A stretch of DNA of 41,332 bases from Oscillibacter sp. Lineage in GTDB: Bacteria; Bacillota; Clostridia; Oscillospirales; Oscillospiraceae. Below, one piece after another: positions 16,363-24,122 of this stretch. Each line of letters begins with the position of its first letter. Position 1 is the first letter of the stretch. The stretch spans positions 1-41,332 of the forward strand of contig JAHHSA010000010.1 of assembly GCA_020025475.1 (NCBI GenBank). Direction: 5' to 3'. The notes under the pieces are model-generated. The model was not told the origin of the DNA, made no database searches, and was given only the letters and a program-made list of their open reading frames with translations. Position numbers and translations under genes: made by a program.

Positions 16363-16391
16363 ATTTTACGGCAAACAGGCTCTCTTTTCAA
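16363..16391 (-). promoter_or_regulatory. Sigma-A-type promoter for rsmD-coaD
   Basis: On the minus strand, TTGAAA (16391-16386), 17 bases, then TAAAAT (16368-16363). It diverges from the asp23-family promoter 26 bases away, so the two may influence each other. Confidence 0.75.
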
Positions 16392-16416
16392 GTGGATTTC
16401 TTCCTTCTTTTTATAC

Positions 16417-16445
16417 TTGTACTTTACTTGCAAATCATATATAAT
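16417..16445 (+). promoter_or_regulatory. Sigma-A-type promoter for the Asp23-DAK2 operon
   Basis: TTGTAC (16417-16422), 17 bases, then a perfect TATAAT (16440-16445). It gives a leader of about 73 nt before the ATG at 16525. Confidence 0.8.
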
Positions 16446-16524
16446 GAAAATCTGAAATTATAGGCATTTAGAAGAGCGGTTCGCCCCACTCTTCCGTCAT
16501 TACTTTGAAAGAAGGGACGTTCTC

Positions 16525-16875
16525 ATGATTCAATTTAAATCTGAACAGGGTGAGATTTCCATCAGCAGTGCCGTTTTCTCCAATATCACCGGCATCGCGG
16601 CAACCAACTGCTTCGGCGTCAAGGGCATGGCATTCCGCTCTATGACCGATGGGCTCGTCCACCTGCTGCGCCGTGAGGCCATGAGCAAGGGCGTCAGCAT
16701 CACTTATCACGACGACAACTCCATTTCCATTGAACTCCACATCATTGTGGAAAACGGCGTCAACCTCCCCGCCGCGTGCCAGTCCATCATGAACGAGGTG
16801 CGCTATGTGGTGACCAAGAACACCGGCGTGACCGTCAAGGCCGTGGATGTCTGCGTCGACTCCATGACCCTGTAA
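16525..16875 (+). CDS. Asp23/Gls24 family protein (YloU-like)
   Basis: 116 aa, single-domain protein of the Asp23/Gls24 family (DUF322), with the typical alternating beta-alpha pattern and the conserved stretch ISSAVFSNITGIAATNCFGVKG. No membrane helix. Members are cytoplasmic and membrane-associated, linked to envelope stress in Staphylococcus; the exact function is not known. It precedes the DAK2 gene by 19 bases, matching the Bacillus yloU-yloV pair, which supports a shared role. Ribosome site GAAAGAAGGG precedes the ATG. Confidence 0.9.
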   Translation: MIQFKSEQGEISISSAVFSNITGIAATNCFGVKGMAFRSMTDGLVHLLRREAMSKGVSITYHDDNSISIELHIIVENGVNLPAACQSIMNEVRYVVTKNTGVTVKAVDVCVDSMTL

Positions 16876-16894
16876 AGGGGAGAAAGGATTCCGA

Positions 16895-18580
16895 ATGAAC
16901 GAACAAATTACCGGCATACTCTTTAAAAAGATGGTGCTGCACGGTGCCGCTTCCATCACTGCAGAAAAACAGTCCATCAATGACCTGAACGTGTTCCCTG
17001 TCCCCGACGGCGATACCGGCACCAATATGTCCATGACCATCGGCGCAGCCGTCACCGAGCTGTGCAAGATCGATCCCCCCTCTTTGGATAAGGCCGCCTC
17101 TGTCACTGCCTCTGCCCTGCTGCGCGGTGCCCGCGGCAACTCCGGCGTCATTCTCTCCCTGCTCTTCCGCGGCATCTCCAAGGGCCTGAAGGGCTGCCAG
17201 ACCGCTGACGCCGCCGCCTTCGCAGCCGCCATGCAGGAGGGTGTGTCCGCTGCCTACAAAGCTGTGATGAAGCCTGCCGAGGGCACCGTCCTGACCGTAT
17301 CCCGCCTGGCTTCCAAGCGGGCTGTAGACTTGGCCGCCGAGGGTGAGACGGATCTGGAGAAGATCCTGGAAGCCGCCATTGAGGAGGGCCGCGCAGCCCT
17401 GGACTCCACCATCGACATGAACCCCGTGCTGAAAAAAGCCGGCGTGGTGGATGCCGGCGGCAAGGGCTACCTGCTGATCCTGGAGGGCATGCTTGCCGAG
17501 CTCCGGGGCGAGGCCATGCCCGAACTGGAGGAGGACACCACCATCGGGGAGGAAAAGGCCGACTTCACGGCCATGTCTGCCGAGGAAATCACCTTTGCCT
17601 TTGATACCGTGTTCATTGTTCGCAAGAACGGTGAGAATGTGAATCTGGATCCTTTCCGCAACTATCTCAACAGCATTGGCGACAGCCTGGTGATTGGCGA
17701 GGATGACGAGGCCTTCAAGGTCCACGTCCACACCAACATTCCCGGTGCTGCTCTGACCGAGGCCCAGAAGTACGGCACTCTGGAGCTGGCCAAGATTGAG
17801 AATATGCGAACTCAGGCCGATGACTTGGCCGCAGGCCGTCACGTTCAGAGTACCGATGATCTGGACGAAGTTGAGGCAGAACTGGAGAAGGCACCTGCCG
17901 CTCCTGCCGCCCCCGAGAAGAAATATGGCTTCCTGGCCGTGTGTGCAGGCCCTGGTCTGGAAGCTGTGTTCCGTGACCTGGGCGCAGACGCTGTGGTGTC
18001 CGGTGGTCAGACCATGAACCCCTCCACCGAGAGCATCCTGACCGGCATCGACCAGGTGCCCGCTGAGAATGTGTTCGTCCTGCCCAACAACGGAAACATC
18101 ATCATGGCCGCTCAGCAGTGCGTGGGCCTGGTGGAAAACAAGAACATCATCGTCATCCCCACCAAGACCGTGCCTCAGGGCATCACTGCCATGATGAACG
18201 TCGACTTTGACGCAGACTGCACCGAGGATATCGCCACGGCCATGACCGATTCCATTGCCACCGTCACCACTGCGCAGATCACCTATGCTGCACGGAACTC
18301 CGATTTTGATGGCTTCGACATCAAGGAAGGGGACTATTTGGCTCTGGAAGAGGGCAAGCTGTTTGGTACCGACGCCTCTCTCAATGTTCTGCTGGAAAAA
18401 CTGGCAAACGACGCTGTGGAGCGTGACGCTTCCTTCATCTCCCTGTACTACGGTGAGGATGTCACGGAAGACCAGGCCAACGAGGCCGCTGCTTTGTTCA
18501 AGAGCCGCTGCCCCGACGCGGAGATCGCAGTGCTCTCCGGCGGCCAGCCTGTCTACTACTATATCGTCTCCATGGAGTAA
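16895..18580 (+). CDS. DAK2-domain YloV/FakA-type kinase
   Basis: 561 aa. The N-terminal DAK2 domain (about 8-200) has the nucleotide and metal motif NVFPVPDGDTGTNMSMT near residue 30 and ALLRGARGNSGVILS near 70. A middle domain (about 220-310) and an Ala/Pro/Glu-rich linker (about 320-350) lead to a C-terminal domain with FVLPNNGNIIMAAQ. In Staphylococcus, FakA with this layout phosphorylates fatty acids presented by FakB, feeding host or recycled fatty acids into lipid synthesis. No FakB (DegV) gene is in this window, so that function is inferred from family. Length (about 550) is normal. Confidence 0.92.
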   Translation: MNEQITGILFKKMVLHGAASITAEKQSINDLNVFPVPDGDTGTNMSMTIGAAVTELCKIDPPSLDKAASVTASALLRGARGNSGVILSLLFRGISKGLKGCQTADAAAFAAAMQEGVSAAYKAVMKPAEGTVLTVSRLASKRAVDLAAEGETDLEKILEAAIEEGRAALDSTIDMNPVLKKAGVVDAGGKGYLLILEGMLAELRGEAMPELEEDTTIGEEKADFTAMSAEEITFAFDTVFIVRKNGENVNLDPFRNYLNSIGDSLVIGEDDEAFKVHVHTNIPGAALTEAQKYGTLELAKIENMRTQADDLAAGRHVQSTDDLDEVEAELEKAPAAPAAPEKKYGFLAVCAGPGLEAVFRDLGADAVVSGGQTMNPSTESILTGIDQVPAENVFVLPNNGNIIMAAQQCVGLVENKNIIVIPTKTVPQGITAMMNVDFDADCTEDIATAMTDSIATVTTAQITYAARNSDFDGFDIKEGDYLALEEGKLFGTDASLNVLLEKLANDAVERDASFISLYYGEDVTEDQANEAAALFKSRCPDAEIAVLSGGQPVYYYIVSME

Positions 18581-18624
18581 TCACTCCATCAATATAAAAG
18601 CCGTGAACCGCTGAATGATCTCTC

Positions 18625-18667
18625 CCCCATCTGTCAGGCAGTACGATAGACTGTCAGACAGATGGGG
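18625..18667. repeat. Imperfect inverted repeat downstream of the DAK2 gene
   Basis: CCCCATCTGTC and GACAGATGGGG are exact inverted copies, and the pairing extends to 18 positions with two mismatches around a 7-base loop. No T tract follows. It could be a processed 3' end or the remnant of a small mobile repeat; undecided. Confidence 0.6.
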
Positions 18668-18675
18668 TGATTGTT

Positions 18676-18753
18676 ATGCCCAAAGGACAACCGAGGAACC
18701 CTGATCCATCAGAATTGGACAAAGAGGTTGTAGCCGCATATTTTTTTCTGTGA
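18676..18753 (+). CDS. Possible 25-codon ORF or remnant
   Basis: A short frame (MPKGQPRNPDPSELDKEVVA, then about five more residues) begins six bases after GGGGTG, a ribosome-site form also used by spoIVB and mraZ here. It ends abruptly in a run of T. The charged, proline-containing start resembles the beginning of some small DNA-binding proteins, so it may be the truncated head of a lost gene, next to the inverted repeat at 18625. I do not recognise a family and rate it weak. Confidence 0.2.
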   Translation: MPKGQPRNPDPSELDKEVVAAYFFL

Positions 18754-18767
18754 TTCCCAACATCGCA

Positions 18768-18811
18768 AAGTCCCCCTTATGTAGTTTTCATCCTACACAA
18801 GGGGGACTTTT
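18768..18811. terminator. Bidirectional terminator
   Basis: AAGTCCCCCTTATGTAG pairs with CTACACAAGGGGGACTT (one mismatch), with A and T tracts on either side. It separates the plus-strand DAK2 operon from the convergent minus-strand DUF2461 gene. Confidence 0.85.
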
Positions 18812-18891
18812 CATTGCTCGCTATCCCAAAAAATATGACGGTAAAATAGCCAGTGCCTCCACCATAAACACTTCATCCTGTGCGATCATCT

Positions 18892-19572
18892 TCACCCCTC
18901 TCTGGGATCCCGATCACCGTCCAGGGTCACAAAATAATCATAAAATGGCAGCAGGAACCCAAACCCGGTTTGCAGGCGTTCCACGATCTGCCGGCTGAAC
19001 AGCTCTTCTGTCAGCTTGTCCTCATGGCAAATGGAGAAGGACTTGGCCTGATACCAGGGTGCTACTAGTGGGTTGGGTGCCGCACTCCGAGGCTTCTTGT
19101 AGTCCATGGTCTCCAGCTGGAACTCCTCCTGCCCTGCCAGCCGCTTCATCAGTGCCTCCATGGGCTTTGGATCCCTGTCAATTCGACTGCGGAGCTTGGC
19201 CATGGTCAGGGGCTTTGGCATATAATAGCCCAGACCGTAGACCCAGCCATCCGGTGAGAGTTCAAACCAGAATGTAGGCTTGGCTGTCCACTGATCCGCC
19301 GGTTCCCGGACGGAAACCCACAGGCTGTCCTTATAAGGTCCGCGGCCGTGGAGTCTGCGGGCATCCCGATAGATTCGGGAGACCTTGCAGACCAGGTTGT
19401 AATCCGGGCGCTTGTCCCGGATGAAGTCATAGAGCTCTCCTCCCAGATCCTGCATGGGACGGTAAAACTCCGTCAGGTAAGTCTCTTTGTTGGCCTCAAA
19501 CCAGGTCTTTTCATTATTGAAGCGAATGCCCCACATAAAATCCACCGTGGCGTCCGTAAATCCGTTGAACAT
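18892..19572 (-). CDS. DUF2461 family protein (TIGR02453)
   Basis: 226 aa, cytoplasmic. The N-terminus FNGFTDATVDFMWGIRFNNE, the central SRIYRDARRL with GPYKDSLWVS, and the FWFELSPDGWVYGLGYYMP block are typical of the DUF2461/TIGR02453 family, which is widespread and has no established biochemical role. The start is the ATG at 19572 behind AGGAGG; an upstream in-frame extension has no ribosome site. It is apparently monocistronic, convergent with the DAK2 operon and with its own promoter overlapping the preceding gene's terminator. Confidence 0.88.
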   Translation of the reverse strand: MFNGFTDATVDFMWGIRFNNEKTWFEANKETYLTEFYRPMQDLGGELYDFIRDKRPDYNLVCKVSRIYRDARRLHGRGPYKDSLWVSVREPADQWTAKPTFWFELSPDGWVYGLGYYMPKPLTMAKLRSRIDRDPKPMEALMKRLAGQEEFQLETMDYKKPRSAAPNPLVAPWYQAKSFSICHEDKLTEELFSRQIVERLQTGFGFLLPFYDYFVTLDGDRDPREG

Positions 19573-19602
19573 GGTATTCCTCCTGTGAGTTTCTCTGATC
19601 AC

Positions 19603-19632
19603 AGTATACCACAAAAGGGCGGGCCGCCGCAA
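19603..19632 (-). promoter_or_regulatory. Promoter for the DUF2461 gene
   Basis: On the minus strand, TTGCGG (19632-19627), 18 bases, then TATACT (19608-19603) preceded by TGG (extended -10). The -35 lies inside the loop of the upstream gene's terminator, so the elements overlap. Confidence 0.6.
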
Positions 19633-19651
19633 CGCCGCGCCCCGCCCTTTT
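19613..19651 (-). terminator. Intrinsic terminator after the ferritin-like gene
   Basis: AAAAGGGCGGG pairs with CCCGCCCTTTT, giving a GC-rich stem with T tract on the minus strand, 4 bases after the stop codon region. Confidence 0.82.
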
Positions 19652-19654
19652 CCA

Positions 19655-20374
19655 TCACAAGGTCTTTTGCAGCATCCCCATCAGCACCCTGGCCTGCTGA
19701 TAGGACTCCTGACTCAGTTCTGTCAGCATCTCCCGAAGGCAGATGTCCGTGGTACCATCTGCCGCCCTGGCATAGTTCAGGCCGTCACAGGCCTTGGTGT
19801 GGTACCGCTCCCGCAGGGCCTGGCACCAGCCCTGGATGTACACCGGTCCGCTGACTCCCTGGGGCCGGTAACACTGCCCGGTGATAAGATAGTAGGCAGA
19901 CATCAGTCGCTTGGCATGCTCAGCTGCGGTCTCCGACAACTCCCGCAGCGTCTGCCTGGCCCAGACCGGAGCCTGCCGGGACAGGGCCCGGAAATAGGCG
20001 CGGTCCACCAGTTCCTCCTCCACAAAGCCGGTAATGACCCCCAGCATATCTGCTGCCTGGCTGCCCATGCAGCAGGGGTCCTGAATCGCACCGGGCAGCT
20101 GCCCCACCGGAGTCGTCACCGGAACGGCCGGTACCGTGGGCATCGCCGGCATTGAAGGCACAGCAGGCTGTGCGGGCTGCATGCGCACTGCGGGTACGGT
20201 GGGTGCAGAGGACTGTGCGGGCTGCATAGGTGCCGTTGGCGGAGCAGCCTGAGGGCCGGATGTAGATGCTGCCGGTGCCTGCCAGCCGGGATACGGTTCC
20301 AAATCCGGGGCCACCCGCTGCCAAACCCGGTCGTATTGCCGGTAATCGGTATTCGTGAGGTGATTCTGTTCCAT
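19655..20374 (-). CDS. Ferritin-like domain protein with Pro/Ala/Met-rich linker
   Basis: 239 aa. A short N-terminal segment (1-35) is followed by a low-complexity linker rich in Pro, Ala, Met, Thr and Val (about 36-100), then an all-helical domain (about 105-239) resembling the rubrerythrin/ferritin fold. Possible metal ligands are in FVEEELVDRAYF and the ExxH-type ETAAEH; the second site reads ESYQ where ExxH would be expected, so the di-metal centre may be incomplete. The start is the ATG at 20374 behind GGAGGGAC. It is monocistronic and divergent from the Fe-S operon. In related Clostridia such proteins are annotated only as ferritin-like; a role in oxidative stress or spore coat is speculation. 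Confidence 0.7.
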   Translation of the reverse strand: MEQNHLTNTDYRQYDRVWQRVAPDLEPYPGWQAPAASTSGPQAAPPTAPMQPAQSSAPTVPAVRMQPAQPAVPSMPAMPTVPAVPVTTPVGQLPGAIQDPCCMGSQAADMLGVITGFVEEELVDRAYFRALSRQAPVWARQTLRELSETAAEHAKRLMSAYYLITGQCYRPQGVSGPVYIQGWCQALRERYHTKACDGLNYARAADGTTDICLREMLTELSQESYQQARVLMGMLQKTL

Positions 20375-20496
20375 GTAAGTCCCTCCCTTTCTCCCCATCC
20401 TATGCGATGCAGCTGAAATTTGTGCGTCTTTCCCCCTCTTGAGGAGGAAAATGTCTGATTCCGGGCAAAATAGAGCAGCAATCGGACAACATCACA

Positions 20497-20525
20497 TTGC
20501 ATTTTTCGGCATAATCTGATATCAT
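20497..20525 (+). promoter_or_regulatory. Sigma-A-type promoter for smsCB
   Basis: TTGCAT (20497-20502), 17 bases, then TATCAT (20520-20525). It gives a leader of about 37 nt before the ATG at 20569, preceded by GAAGGAGG. I see no adjacent regulator gene such as iscR. Confidence 0.7.
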
Positions 20526-20568
20526 AGTAAGGCTGTGAGTATATTCACCATTGAAGGAGGTTCCTACC

Positions 20569-21309
20569 ATGCTGGAACTGAAACATATCAGCTACGTCGT
20601 CCGAGAGGGAGACAATGAGCTGGGCATCCTGAACGATATTTCCCTCACCATTGACGATCACAAGCTGATCGTCTTTACCGGCCCCAACGGCGGCGGCAAG
20701 ACTACCCTGGCCAAGATCATCATGGGCCTGGTGAAGCCGACCGCCGGCCAGATCATCTGGAACGGCCAGGATATTACTGAATTAGGCATCACCGAGCGTG
20801 CCCGTCTGGGCATCAGCTACGGCTTCCAGCAGCCCCCCCGTTTCAAGGGGCTGACGGTCCGCAATCTGCTGACTCTGGCTTCCGGCAAAGAGCAGCTGTC
20901 CAAGGATCGCTGCTGCCAGCTGCTGACCCGCGTGGGCCTGTGCGCCAATGATTATCTGGACCGTGAGGTGGACGTGAGCCTCTCCGGTGGCGAGGTTAAG
21001 CGAATTGAGATCGCCTCCATCCTGGCCCGTGGCTCCGAGATGATGATCTTTGACGAACCTGAGGCCGGCATCGACCTGTGGAGCTTTGCCCGTCTTACCG
21101 AGACGTTTGAGCAGATCCACAACGGCGGCACCGCCACCATGATCATCATTTCCCACCAAGAGCGCATTATCTCCCTGGCCGACGAGGTCATCGTGGTGGG
21201 TGACGGTCAGATTCGTCATCGTGGTCCTGCCAGCGACATTCTGCCTAAGATTCTGGCAGACACTTTGGGCGCATGTCCCGTACTCAAGAAGGAAGTGACG
21301 GAAAAATGA
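20569..21309 (+). CDS. smsC: SufC-like ATPase of a minimal SUF (SMS) system
   Basis: 246 aa ABC-type ATPase. Walker A GPNGGGKTT is at 38-46, the signature LSGGEVKR at 138-145, Walker B MMIFDEPEAGID at 158-169 and the switch His196 in ISHQER. The signature LSGGE-KR and DEPEAGID (DEPxSGLD in SufC) mark it as a SufC-type rather than transport ATPase, and no permease is present. It would drive conformational change in the SufBD-like partner during Fe-S cluster assembly. The start is the ATG at 20569 after GGAGG; an upstream in-frame ATG at 20551 lacks good spacing. It overlaps smsB by ATGA. Confidence 0.9.
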   Translation: MLELKHISYVVREGDNELGILNDISLTIDDHKLIVFTGPNGGGKTTLAKIIMGLVKPTAGQIIWNGQDITELGITERARLGISYGFQQPPRFKGLTVRNLLTLASGKEQLSKDRCCQLLTRVGLCANDYLDREVDVSLSGGEVKRIEIASILARGSEMMIFDEPEAGIDLWSFARLTETFEQIHNGGTATMIIISHQERIISLADEVIVVGDGQIRHRGPASDILPKILADTLGACPVLKKEVTEK

Positions 21310-22229
21310 TGGACAACCAGGTAGATCGTGAGCTGCTTGAAAAGATTGCGGATCTGATCGGCAAGCCCGTCGGCGCATTCAATATCCGCAAGGACAGCTG
21401 CTGCGATGGCCGGAGCAGCACTGAAAATATTGAGATTACCAACAAGGAAGAGCAGCCTGGCATTGTGGTCCGCATTAAGGACAACACCGTGGATGAGACC
21501 TGCCACATCCCCGTCATCATCACCAAGCCCGGTATCGAGGAGGTCGTCTATAACGACTTCTACATCGGTGATAACTGTAAGGTAGACATTGTGGCTGGCT
21601 GCGGCATCCACAATTGCGGCGATGCTGATTCCCGCCACGACGGCATCCACACCTTCCATGTGGGCAAGAACTCCCATGTCACTTACTCGGAGAAGCACTA
21701 CGGTGACGGCGACGGCACCGGAGGGCGCATTATGAACCCCCAGACCATCGTGTATCTGGACGAGGGTGCCACCATCACCATGAACACCACCCAAATCCGG
21801 GGCATCGACTCCACAAAACGCTATACCAAGATCGTCTGCGGCAAGGGTGCAGAGGCTATCGTCACCGAGCACCTGCTGACCCACGGCGACCAGGTGGCTG
21901 AGAGTGAGATGGAGATTGTGCTGGATGGTGAGGGCTCCCGCGGGCAGGTCATCTCCCGCTCTGTTGCACAGGACCACTCCAGCCAGGTCTTTTATCCCCG
22001 CATGGTGGGCAATGACGCCTGTTTTGGCCATGTCCAGTGTGACTCCATCATCATGGGCGATGCCAAGATCAAATCCATCCCCGCCATCGAAGCAAACAGC
22101 ACCGAGGCACAGCTGATACACGAGGCCGCCATTGGCAAGATCGCCGGTGACCAGATCCTCAAGCTGCAAACGCTGGGTCTCACAGAGGAAGAGGCCGAGG
22201 ACTGCATCCTCAAGGGCTTCCTGGCGTGA
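21306..22229 (+). CDS. smsB: SufB/SufD-like Fe-S scaffold (SmsB)
   Basis: 307 aa, one fused-style SufBD beta-helix protein instead of separate SufB and SufD. The C-terminal family region is clear: IPAIEANSTEAQLIHEAAIGKI with a His at the SufD catalytic position, followed by DQILKLQTLGLTEEEAE. The Cys that E. coli SufB uses in its CGAHT motif appears to be missing (GDAKIKSIP here), judged from memory of the alignment. Cysteines are present in DSCCDG near the N-terminus and in GHVQCDS. Translation starts at ATG within the ATGA overlap with smsC. Two-gene SMS systems of this form are known from archaea and anaerobic bacteria; no sufS or sufU is in this window. Confidence 0.88.
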   Translation: MMDNQVDRELLEKIADLIGKPVGAFNIRKDSCCDGRSSTENIEITNKEEQPGIVVRIKDNTVDETCHIPVIITKPGIEEVVYNDFYIGDNCKVDIVAGCGIHNCGDADSRHDGIHTFHVGKNSHVTYSEKHYGDGDGTGGRIMNPQTIVYLDEGATITMNTTQIRGIDSTKRYTKIVCGKGAEAIVTEHLLTHGDQVAESEMEIVLDGEGSRGQVISRSVAQDHSSQVFYPRMVGNDACFGHVQCDSIIMGDAKIKSIPAIEANSTEAQLIHEAAIGKIAGDQILKLQTLGLTEEEAEDCILKGFLA

Positions 22230-22243
22230 TTCCACAGATTTTG

Positions 22244-22280
22244 AAAGGAGAGCTTCCCAATCGGGAAGCCCTCCTTTTTT
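22244..22280 (+). terminator. Intrinsic terminator after smsB
   Basis: AAAGGAG-A-GCTTCCC pairs with GGGAAGC-C-CTCCTTT (loop AATC), followed by TTTTTT. It ends the smsCB operon. Confidence 0.88.
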
Positions 22281-22314
22281 CCTTTGTCCGCTTTTCGCCA
22301 GGGAGCGCTTGCGC

Positions 22315-22345
22315 AAAAAAAGGAGCCGCACACGCAGCTCCTTTT
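22315..22345 (-). terminator. Intrinsic terminator after rny
   Basis: On the minus strand GGAGCTGC pairs with GCGGCTCC (one mismatch pair), followed by TTTTTTT. It lies 5 bases after the rny stop codon and faces the smsB terminator. Confidence 0.82.
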
Positions 22346-22349
22346 CTGT

Positions 22350-23894
22350 TTATTTTGCGTATTCAACGACCTTGGTCTCACGCAGAACGTGAACCTTGAT
22401 CTGACCGGGATACTCCATCTCTTCCTCGATTTTCTTAGCCAGATCCCGGGCCAAAATGACCATCTGGTCCTCGCTGACCTGCTCGGGCTTGACCATGACA
22501 CGAACCTCACGGCCGGCCTGGATGGCGTATGCCTTATCCACGCCGGGATAGGTGCCGGTAATGGTCTCCAGCTGCTCAAGGCGCTTAATGTAGTTCTCCA
22601 GGTTCTCCCGGCGGGCACCGGGACGGGCGGCGGAAATGGCATCCGCTGCCTGGACCAGGCAGGCCACCACGGTCCGCGGCTCCACATCGTTGTGGTGGGC
22701 CTCGATGGCGTGGATGATATCCTCCCGCTCCTTGTACTTCCGGGCAAACTCCACGCCCAGGGAAACATGGGTCCCCTCCATCTCATGGTCAATGGCCTTG
22801 CCCAGGTCATGCAGCAGACCGGCACGCTTGGCGGCCTGGACATCTGCCCCCAGCTCTGCGGCCATCATACCGGCGATGTGACTCACTTCCACAGAGTGCT
22901 GCAGCACATTCTGTCCGTAGCTGGTCCGATAGTGCAGGCGGCCCAGCAGCTTCACCAGCTCCGGGTGCAGGTTGCGGATACCGCACTCAAACACCACGCG
23001 CTCGCCCTCTGCCTTAATGGTGGCATCCACCTCCCGGCGGGCCTTCTCCACCATCTCCTCAATGTGGGTGGGGTGGATGCGGCCGTCGGCAATCAGCTTC
23101 TCAAGGGCCAGCCGCGCGATCTCGCGGCGCACAGGTTCAAAGCAGGAAACCGTGATAGCCTCCGGGGTATCGTCGATGATGAGATCCACACCGGTCAGGG
23201 TCTCGATGGTGCGGATGTTTCGGCCCTCACGGCCAATGATCCGGCCCTTCATCTCGTCATTGGGCAGGGGAACCACACTGACGGTCATTTCGGCCACAGA
23301 GTCCGCGGCACAACGCTGGATGGCCTGAGCCACTACCTCACGGGCACGGACGTCACATTCTTCTTTCATACGGGACTCGATCTCCTTGATCTTGAGAGCG
23401 GTCTCGTGAGTCACCTCGGACTCCACCTGATCGATGAGGTACTGCTTGGCCTCCTCGGCAGTGAAGCCGGAAATGCGCTCCAACATCTCTGTCTGGCTGC
23501 GCTTGATGACGCTGATTTCTTCCTTTTCCTTGTCAATGGCAATATGCTTTTGAGACAGGGACTCTTCTTTCCTCTCAATGGACTCGGTCTTGCGGTCCAG
23601 ATTCTCTTCCTTCTGCTGCAGACGGTTTTCCTGCCGCTGCAGATCAGATCTGCGCTCTTTTACTTCCTTCTCATACTCGCTGCGGTTTTTCAAAATCTCT
23701 TCTTTTGCTTCCAGCAGGGCCTCACGCTTCTTGGACTCGGCGCTTTTAATGGCCTCATTGATAATACGCTTTCCTTCTTCTTCAGCGCTGGAGATTTCCT
23801 TTTCGGAGACGTTCTTCCGATAGCGAATACCAAGAGGGAAGCCGATCACGCAGCCGACAATCAGCGCAACCGCGCCGATGACGCCTTCGATCAT
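22350..23894 (-). CDS. rny: Ribonuclease Y
   Basis: 514 aa membrane-anchored endoribonuclease that starts mRNA decay and processing in Firmicutes. Order: N-terminal membrane helix (about 3-22), a long Glu/Lys/Arg-rich coiled coil (about 30-200), KH RNA-binding domain with GRIIGREGRNIR (217-228), and an HD domain with the metal pair His362-Asp363 in LLHDLGKA. Length and order match Bacillus RNase Y (about 520). It is monocistronic with its own promoter and a 5' leader of about 100 nt. Confidence 0.98.
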   Translation of the reverse strand: MIEGVIGAVALIVGCVIGFPLGIRYRKNVSEKEISSAEEEGKRIINEAIKSAESKKREALLEAKEEILKNRSEYEKEVKERRSDLQRQENRLQQKEENLDRKTESIERKEESLSQKHIAIDKEKEEISVIKRSQTEMLERISGFTAEEAKQYLIDQVESEVTHETALKIKEIESRMKEECDVRAREVVAQAIQRCAADSVAEMTVSVVPLPNDEMKGRIIGREGRNIRTIETLTGVDLIIDDTPEAITVSCFEPVRREIARLALEKLIADGRIHPTHIEEMVEKARREVDATIKAEGERVVFECGIRNLHPELVKLLGRLHYRTSYGQNVLQHSVEVSHIAGMMAAELGADVQAAKRAGLLHDLGKAIDHEMEGTHVSLGVEFARKYKEREDIIHAIEAHHNDVEPRTVVACLVQAADAISAARPGARRENLENYIKRLEQLETITGTYPGVDKAYAIQAGREVRVMVKPEQVSEDQMVILARDLAKKIEEEMEYPGQIKVHVLRETKVVEYAK

Positions 23895-24002
23895 GTCAAT
23901 TTGCCTCCTGTATAATTGGTATTTCTTCGCTTAACTTACTCGTATGCGGGTTACGAAACAATCGGCCGGAATCCCCTTTCCCACCGATAATATTCCTAAT
24001 CT

Positions 24003-24031
24003 AGTTTAATCGTTTGCCGGGGAACTGTCAA
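24003..24031 (-). promoter_or_regulatory. Sigma-A-type promoter for rny
   Basis: On the minus strand, a perfect TTGACA (24031-24026), 17 bases, then TAAACT (24008-24003). Confidence 0.75.
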
Positions 24032-24063
24032 GGGAAAGCGTCAAATATGTGGGGCTGACTCTG

Positions 24064-24114
24064 GAAAAATCCTACAAGATAGGCTGCGAGAAAGATGGAC
24101 CTTTCTCGCAGCCT
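24064..24114 (-). terminator. Hairpin after the amidase gene
   Basis: AGGCTGCGAGAAAG (24081-24094) pairs with CTTTCTCGCAGCCT (24101-24114). The T tract is displaced (ATCTTGTAGGATTTTT), so termination may be imperfect, with possible read-through toward the rny promoter region. Confidence 0.65.
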
Positions 24115-24122
24115 GCACATTT

